A stretch of DNA of 64,000 nt from Szabonella sp046295215 (GTDB taxonomy: Bacteria; Pseudomonadota; Alphaproteobacteria; Rhodobacterales; Rhodobacteraceae), in assembly GCA_046295215.1 (NCBI GenBank), contig JBKBNP010000022.1:10591-74590 (forward strand), given 5' to 3'. Below, piece by piece: positions 60,161-64,000 of this stretch. Below the pieces are notes generated by a model. That model saw nothing but the letters and a program-made list of their open reading frames with translations. It had not been told where the DNA came from and ran no database searches. A program made the translations under genes and the position numbers. Numbering within the stretch: the stretch's first letter is position 1; each line of letters starts with the position of its first letter.

Positions 60161-60182
60161 CGCGGAGGCCATGGCCTCCGCG
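60161..60182 (+). terminator. Intrinsic terminator of the L25 gene
   Basis: Perfect 10-bp stem CGCGGAGGCC-AT-GGCCTCCGCG, 27 bases behind the stop, followed by TTCTGCATTTC. Confidence 0.7.
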
Positions 60183-60785
<603 letters not shown>

Positions 60786-61508
60786 ATGAAACTGATCGTC
60801 GGTCTGGGCAATCCGGGGACGAAATATGCCGCAAACCGGCACAATATCGGTTTCATGGCGGTGGACCGGATCGCGGCGGATCACGGCTTCTCCCCCTGGA
60901 AGACGGCCTTCAAGGGGCGCGTCGCCGAAGGGCGGCTGGGGGCGGAGAAGGTCGTGCTGCTCAAGCCCGAGACCTTCATGAACCTGTCGGGAGAGGCTGT
61001 CCGGGCCGCAATGACCTGGCACAAACTGACGCCTGCGGATGTGATCGTGCTGCATGACGAGTTGGACCTCGCCCCCGGCAAGCTGCGGCTGAAACAGGGC
61101 GGCGGGCATGCGGGCCATAACGGGCTGCGCTCGATCCATGCGCAGATCGGCGAGGCTTACGCCCGCCTGCGTCTGGGCATCGGGCATCCCGGCCACAAGG
61201 ATGCGGTCGCGCATTATGTGCTGCATGATTTTGCCAAGGCCGATGCCGACTGGCTCGATGACCTTCTGCGCGGAATATCCGATGGGGCGGAGGCGCTGGC
61301 GGCGGGCGACGGACCCCGGTTCACCAATACGGTCGGCTTGCGGATGGCCCCTGCGCGGGTCGAGAAACCTGCGCGCAAGGAAAAGGCTCCCCCCAACGCC
61401 GCAGGCCCCGCCTCGGTGCCGGAGCCCGAACGCCCCGCCTCCGACCCCGACAGCCCGCCCGAGCCGAGATCAGCCCTGCAACGGCTGGTGGACCGGTTCC
61501 GGCCATGA
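60786..61508 (+). CDS. pth: Peptidyl-tRNA hydrolase
   Basis: 240 residues starting MKLIVGLGNPGTKYAANRHN. The catalytic histidine is in NRHNIGF (about residue 20), and the conserved LKPETFMNLSG, LDLAPGKLRLKQGGGHAGHN and RLRLGIGHPG motifs are present. It recycles peptidyl-tRNAs that drop off the ribosome. Beyond residue 190 there is a P/A/E-rich tail of about 50 residues ending ALQRLVDRFRP, an alphaproteobacterial extension. Its stop overlaps the next start (ATGA). Confidence 0.95.
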   Translation: MKLIVGLGNPGTKYAANRHNIGFMAVDRIAADHGFSPWKTAFKGRVAEGRLGAEKVVLLKPETFMNLSGEAVRAAMTWHKLTPADVIVLHDELDLAPGKLRLKQGGGHAGHNGLRSIHAQIGEAYARLRLGIGHPGHKDAVAHYVLHDFAKADADWLDDLLRGISDGAEALAAGDGPRFTNTVGLRMAPARVEKPARKEKAPPNAAGPASVPEPERPASDPDSPPEPRSALQRLVDRFRP

Positions 61509-62560
61509 CTGACGCCATCCGGCAGAGCTTCCGCGATCAGGCCGCGATCTGCGAGGCGATGGGCGCGCCGCTGACCGGGCAGGTTCTGGCGCTGCTGGCC
61601 GGGCTGCTCGACCATGACACGGCGGTCGGTCGGGCGCTGCTGGACTGGGCAGGCGATCCTGCCCCCGGCGCGGAGGCGCTGGCCCTGCGGCTGGCGGGCG
61701 GGCTGCATGCGTTGGTGCTGTCAGGCGCGGACCCGGAACTGGCCCGCGCCTATGCGGAGGGATCGGAACCGGGGCTGGCCATCGCGCTGACGACTGCGCT
61801 GCGCGACCGGGGGGCGGATCTGTTGCCCTGGCTCGGCAGTCCGCCGCAGACGAACGAGGTGCGTCGCTCGGCGGTGCTGATCGCGGCGGGGCATTGGCTG
61901 GCCGCGCGGTTCGGCCTGCCCTTCATCCTGTCCGAACTCGGCGCCAGTGCCGGGCTCAACCTGATCTGGGACCGCTATGCGCTGGAGGTGGCGGGGTGGC
62001 GCTACGGGCCGTCCGATGCGGCCCTCGTCCTCTCCCCCGAATGGCGCGGCGCGGCGCCAGTCCCCCCCGACCGGATCGGCACTCCTCCGGTGATCGCCAA
62101 TCGGGCGGGGGTGGATCGCAGCCCGCTCGACCCCGAGGCGGACAGGCTGCGGCTTCTGGCCTATCTCTGGGCCGGCCAGCAGGACCGGATCGAACGGACC
62201 CGTCTGGCCGCAGCCGAGGCCACGCGCAGGGGGCATCGCATCGAAAGGGGCGATGCGGGCGACTGGCTGGAGTCGCGGCTGCAAACACAGCATCGCGGCC
62301 ATCTGCACCTGATCTTTCACACGGTCGTCTGGCAGTATTTCCCGCCCGACCTGCAAGCGCGCTGCGAGGGGCTGCTCGCCGCTGCCGGGGCGCGGGCAAC
62401 CGCCGAGGCGCCTCTGGCACATCTGGCGATGGAAGGGGACGGCCAGCAGCCGGGGGCCGCCCTGCGCCTGCGGATCTGGCCGGGAGGGGCGACAGTCGAC
62501 CTCGGCCGCGCCGATTTCCATGGCCGCTGGGTCGACTGGCAAGCCCCGCCCCCGGACTGA
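61505..62560 (+). CDS. DUF2332 family protein
   Basis: 351 residues, recognised as DUF2332. Typical segments are IRQSFRDQAAICEAMGAPL at the start, LPFILSELGASAGLNLIWDRY in the middle, RAGVDRSPLDPEADRLRLLAYLW, and HLIFHTVVWQYFP. The LGASAGLNL loop resembles a SAM-type Rossmann glycine loop, so a methyltransferase-like fold is possible. No function is established for the family. It is translation-coupled to pth, but the link is probably only operonic. Confidence 0.88.
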   Translation: MTDAIRQSFRDQAAICEAMGAPLTGQVLALLAGLLDHDTAVGRALLDWAGDPAPGAEALALRLAGGLHALVLSGADPELARAYAEGSEPGLAIALTTALRDRGADLLPWLGSPPQTNEVRRSAVLIAAGHWLAARFGLPFILSELGASAGLNLIWDRYALEVAGWRYGPSDAALVLSPEWRGAAPVPPDRIGTPPVIANRAGVDRSPLDPEADRLRLLAYLWAGQQDRIERTRLAAAEATRRGHRIERGDAGDWLESRLQTQHRGHLHLIFHTVVWQYFPPDLQARCEGLLAAAGARATAEAPLAHLAMEGDGQQPGAALRLRIWPGGATVDLGRADFHGRWVDWQAPPPD

Positions 62561-62689
62561 CCAGACGCCGATGCCCCGCCCCGGGGCTCTGGCCGACCTG
62601 CCCCGTCAACCCGCCTGCCGCCGGACTTGCACAATCCGCCGCCAGATGGTCCTGTGGGAAAATCCCCGCCCCGCAAGATATTGACCCCC

Positions 62690-63835
62690 ATGACCCTGAC
62701 CACCCGCCTTGCCGTGCCGCTCCTGTCCCTTGCCGGGGCGGTCATGCCGCCCAGACGTGTGGCGCTGCGCAGGCTCTCGGCGGTTCTGACCCTTTTCGAC
62801 AGCGACCGCATCTGCGCCAATTTCAGCGCCATGGACCGCGTCTTTCCGGTCCTGCCCCTGCCTGCCGGACCGCATCCGCTGCCCCTGCCACAAGGCCCCC
62901 TGCTGCCCGAGCCTGCGGGTCTGGCGGGCTTTCTGGATCGCAGGACGGTGACGGCGCTCGTGGTACTGAAGGACGGGGCCATCGTGACGGAACGCTACCT
63001 GCAAGGCACCGGGGCGCAGGACCGCAGGATCTCGTGGTCGGTGGCCAAGAGCTTCCTGTCGGCGCTTTTCGGCATCGTGGTCCGGGATGGCGCGATCCGG
63101 TCGATCGAGGATCCGGTCTGCCGCTATGCCCCCGCCCTGCGCGGCAGCGCCTATGACGGCGTGCCGATCCGGGCGGTGCTTGCGATGAGTTCGGGCGTGC
63201 GGTTCGACGAGGATTACCTGTCCTTTCGCAGCGACATCAACCGCATGGGCCGGGTTCTGGCACTCGGTCGATCCATGGACGGCTTTGCCTGCACGCTCAC
63301 CGCCCGCAACCGCCCTGCGGGCGAGGCCTGGACCTATGTCTCCATCGACACGCATGTTCTGGGCATGGTCCTGCGCGGGGCGACAGGGGAGCCGGTGGCC
63401 GGTCTGATGGCCGACCGCCTGCTGGTCCCGCTGGGGCTGGAGGCCGACCCCTATTATCTGACCGACGGGCTGGGGGAGCCCTTCGTTCTGGGCGGACTCA
63501 ACATGCGGAGCCGCGACTATGCGCGCTTTGGTCTGCTGTTCGCGCAGGGCGGGGCCGCGAACGGTCGGCAGATCGTGCCTGCCGACTGGGTCGCGGCCTC
63601 CACCCGCCCGCAGGCCCGCACAGCACCGGGGGAGTTCGGCTATGGCTTCCAGTGGTGGCTGCCGCCGGGGGCAGAGGCGGGGGAATTTCTGGCCCGCGGC
63701 ATCTATGGCCAGTATATCTACATCAACCGCAGGCGCGGCACCGTCATCGCAATCAACGCCGCCGACCGCGCCTTCAGCCAGCCCGGCGTGCCCGAGGACT
63801 ATGTCGCCTTTTTCCGCGGCATCGCGCAATCCTAG
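62690..63835 (+). CDS. Beta-lactamase-family serine hydrolase (class C-like)
   Basis: 381 residues starting MTLTTRLAVPLLSLAGAV, a probable signal or membrane anchor. The penicillin-binding/beta-lactamase fold is shown by the catalytic S-x-x-K (ISWSVAKSFL, serine near residue 125), the tyrosine motif YVSIDTHVLG and a late GIYGQYIYINR strand in the place of the KTG box. Such proteins are esterases, D-amino acid peptidases or amide hydrolases, rarely true beta-lactamases. It follows the DUF2332 gene by 130 bases. Confidence 0.85.
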   Translation: MTLTTRLAVPLLSLAGAVMPPRRVALRRLSAVLTLFDSDRICANFSAMDRVFPVLPLPAGPHPLPLPQGPLLPEPAGLAGFLDRRTVTALVVLKDGAIVTERYLQGTGAQDRRISWSVAKSFLSALFGIVVRDGAIRSIEDPVCRYAPALRGSAYDGVPIRAVLAMSSGVRFDEDYLSFRSDINRMGRVLALGRSMDGFACTLTARNRPAGEAWTYVSIDTHVLGMVLRGATGEPVAGLMADRLLVPLGLEADPYYLTDGLGEPFVLGGLNMRSRDYARFGLLFAQGGAANGRQIVPADWVAASTRPQARTAPGEFGYGFQWWLPPGAEAGEFLARGIYGQYIYINRRRGTVIAINAADRAFSQPGVPEDYVAFFRGIAQS

Positions 63836-63879
63836 CCCCGCCGCATCCGCGCCCTGTCTGTTGCGCCGAAGGAGACCAC

Positions 63880-64000
63880 CGGTAATCCCCCCCGAAAGTA
63901 AGGGGCTGCATAAGTAGAATTTTCTCGGCATGATGCATGAGGAGATTTCGAATGAAGACAAGCAGATACACGGAGGCACAGATCATCGCGATCCTGCGTC
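63880..64000 (+). mobile_element. Left end of an IS3-family insertion sequence (partial)
   Basis: The leader has CCCCCGAAAGTAAGGGGCTG and CATAAGTAGAATTTTCTCGG just ahead of a transposase start, the usual layout of IS3-family (IS407-like) ends. The element's exact left boundary and terminal repeat cannot be set without its right end, which is outside the window. Confidence 0.65.
63952..64000 (+). CDS. IS3-family transposase OrfA, N-terminal fragment (partial)
   Basis: Only the first 16 residues are visible, MKTSRYTEAQIIAILR, which match the helix-turn-helix opening (MKxSRxTExQIxxIL) of IS3-family OrfA proteins. GAGGAG lies a few bases upstream. The rest of the gene is beyond the window edge. 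Confidence 0.8.
   Translation, partial: MKTSRYTEAQIIAILR

Overview
The window is high-GC DNA with dense, often ATGA-overlapping operons, and looks like a chromosomal segment of an alphaproteobacterium of the Rhodobacter/Paracoccus group (Rhodobacterales). Support comes from gene content and order (cysG-DUF2849-cysI-cysH-DUF934-fpr, a dcw cluster, paired MoxR/VWA genes, a fused SelD next to MnmH). It also comes from two RNA loci that resemble ones known from Rhodobacter sphaeroides: an UpsM-like leader before mraZ, and a CcsR-like sRNA array behind a DUF1127 gene. All functional calls are from reading sequence and recalling families; no search was run.

Layout. 1-4.6 kb: assimilatory sulfur operon (siroheme methylase, DUF2849, sulfite reductase, APS reductase, DUF934, ferredoxin-NADP reductase). 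4.7-6.1 kb: Ala-rich membrane-anchored protein divergent from infC, which appears to start at ATA. 6.2-8.2 kb: molybdopterin-binding protein and XdhC. 8.4-10.2 kb: OmpA-family protein. 10.4-12.7 kb: VWA (CoxE-like) protein and MoxR ATPase, separated by a corrupted poly-G/N stretch. 13-15.3 kb: LysR regulator divergent from glutaryl-CoA dehydrogenase. 15.3-18.6 kb: secreted caspase-like protein. 18.8-21.3 kb: 5-oxoprolinase pxpBCA. 21.4-29.3 kb: mraZ-rsmH-ftsL-ftsI-murE-murF-mraY on the minus strand, headed by a structured leader. 30-31 kb: Mrp ATPase. 31.3-32.05 kb: DUF1127 gene followed by five two-hairpin CcsR-like units. 32.2-34 kb: BenE-type transporter and FAH-family hydrolase.

34.2-39.3 kb holds one 1693-residue protein of unknown function: a small N-terminal domain, a long Ala/Gly repeat and coiled-coil region, and a C-terminal domain with the motif signature of M15 zinc D,D-peptidases. 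39.5-50.7 kb is an accessory catabolic region (IclR, a solute-binding-fold protein without signal peptide, CaiB CoA-transferase, MaoC, BKACE, class III aminotransferase, Usp, TAXI-TRAP transporter, RpiR regulator with a palindromic operator). 50.8-53 kb: a CAU tRNA and a hydantoinase/oxoprolinase. 53-58 kb: rpoN, the selD fusion and mnmH. 58-63.8 kb: MFS transporter, L25, peptidyl-tRNA hydrolase, DUF2332, a serine hydrolase. The window ends inside an IS3-family element.

A recurring intergenic element (core reading GAGGTATTT...CCAAGATGAAAG next to GC hairpins) occurs at seven places. In each one the core lies just behind the stop codon of a gene transcribed into it. Most lineages of function here are ordinary. 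The best candidates for new biology are the enlarged CcsR-like array, the giant repeat protein, the leaderless solute-binding-fold protein coupled to a CoA-transferase, and the oriented 3'-end repeat family.
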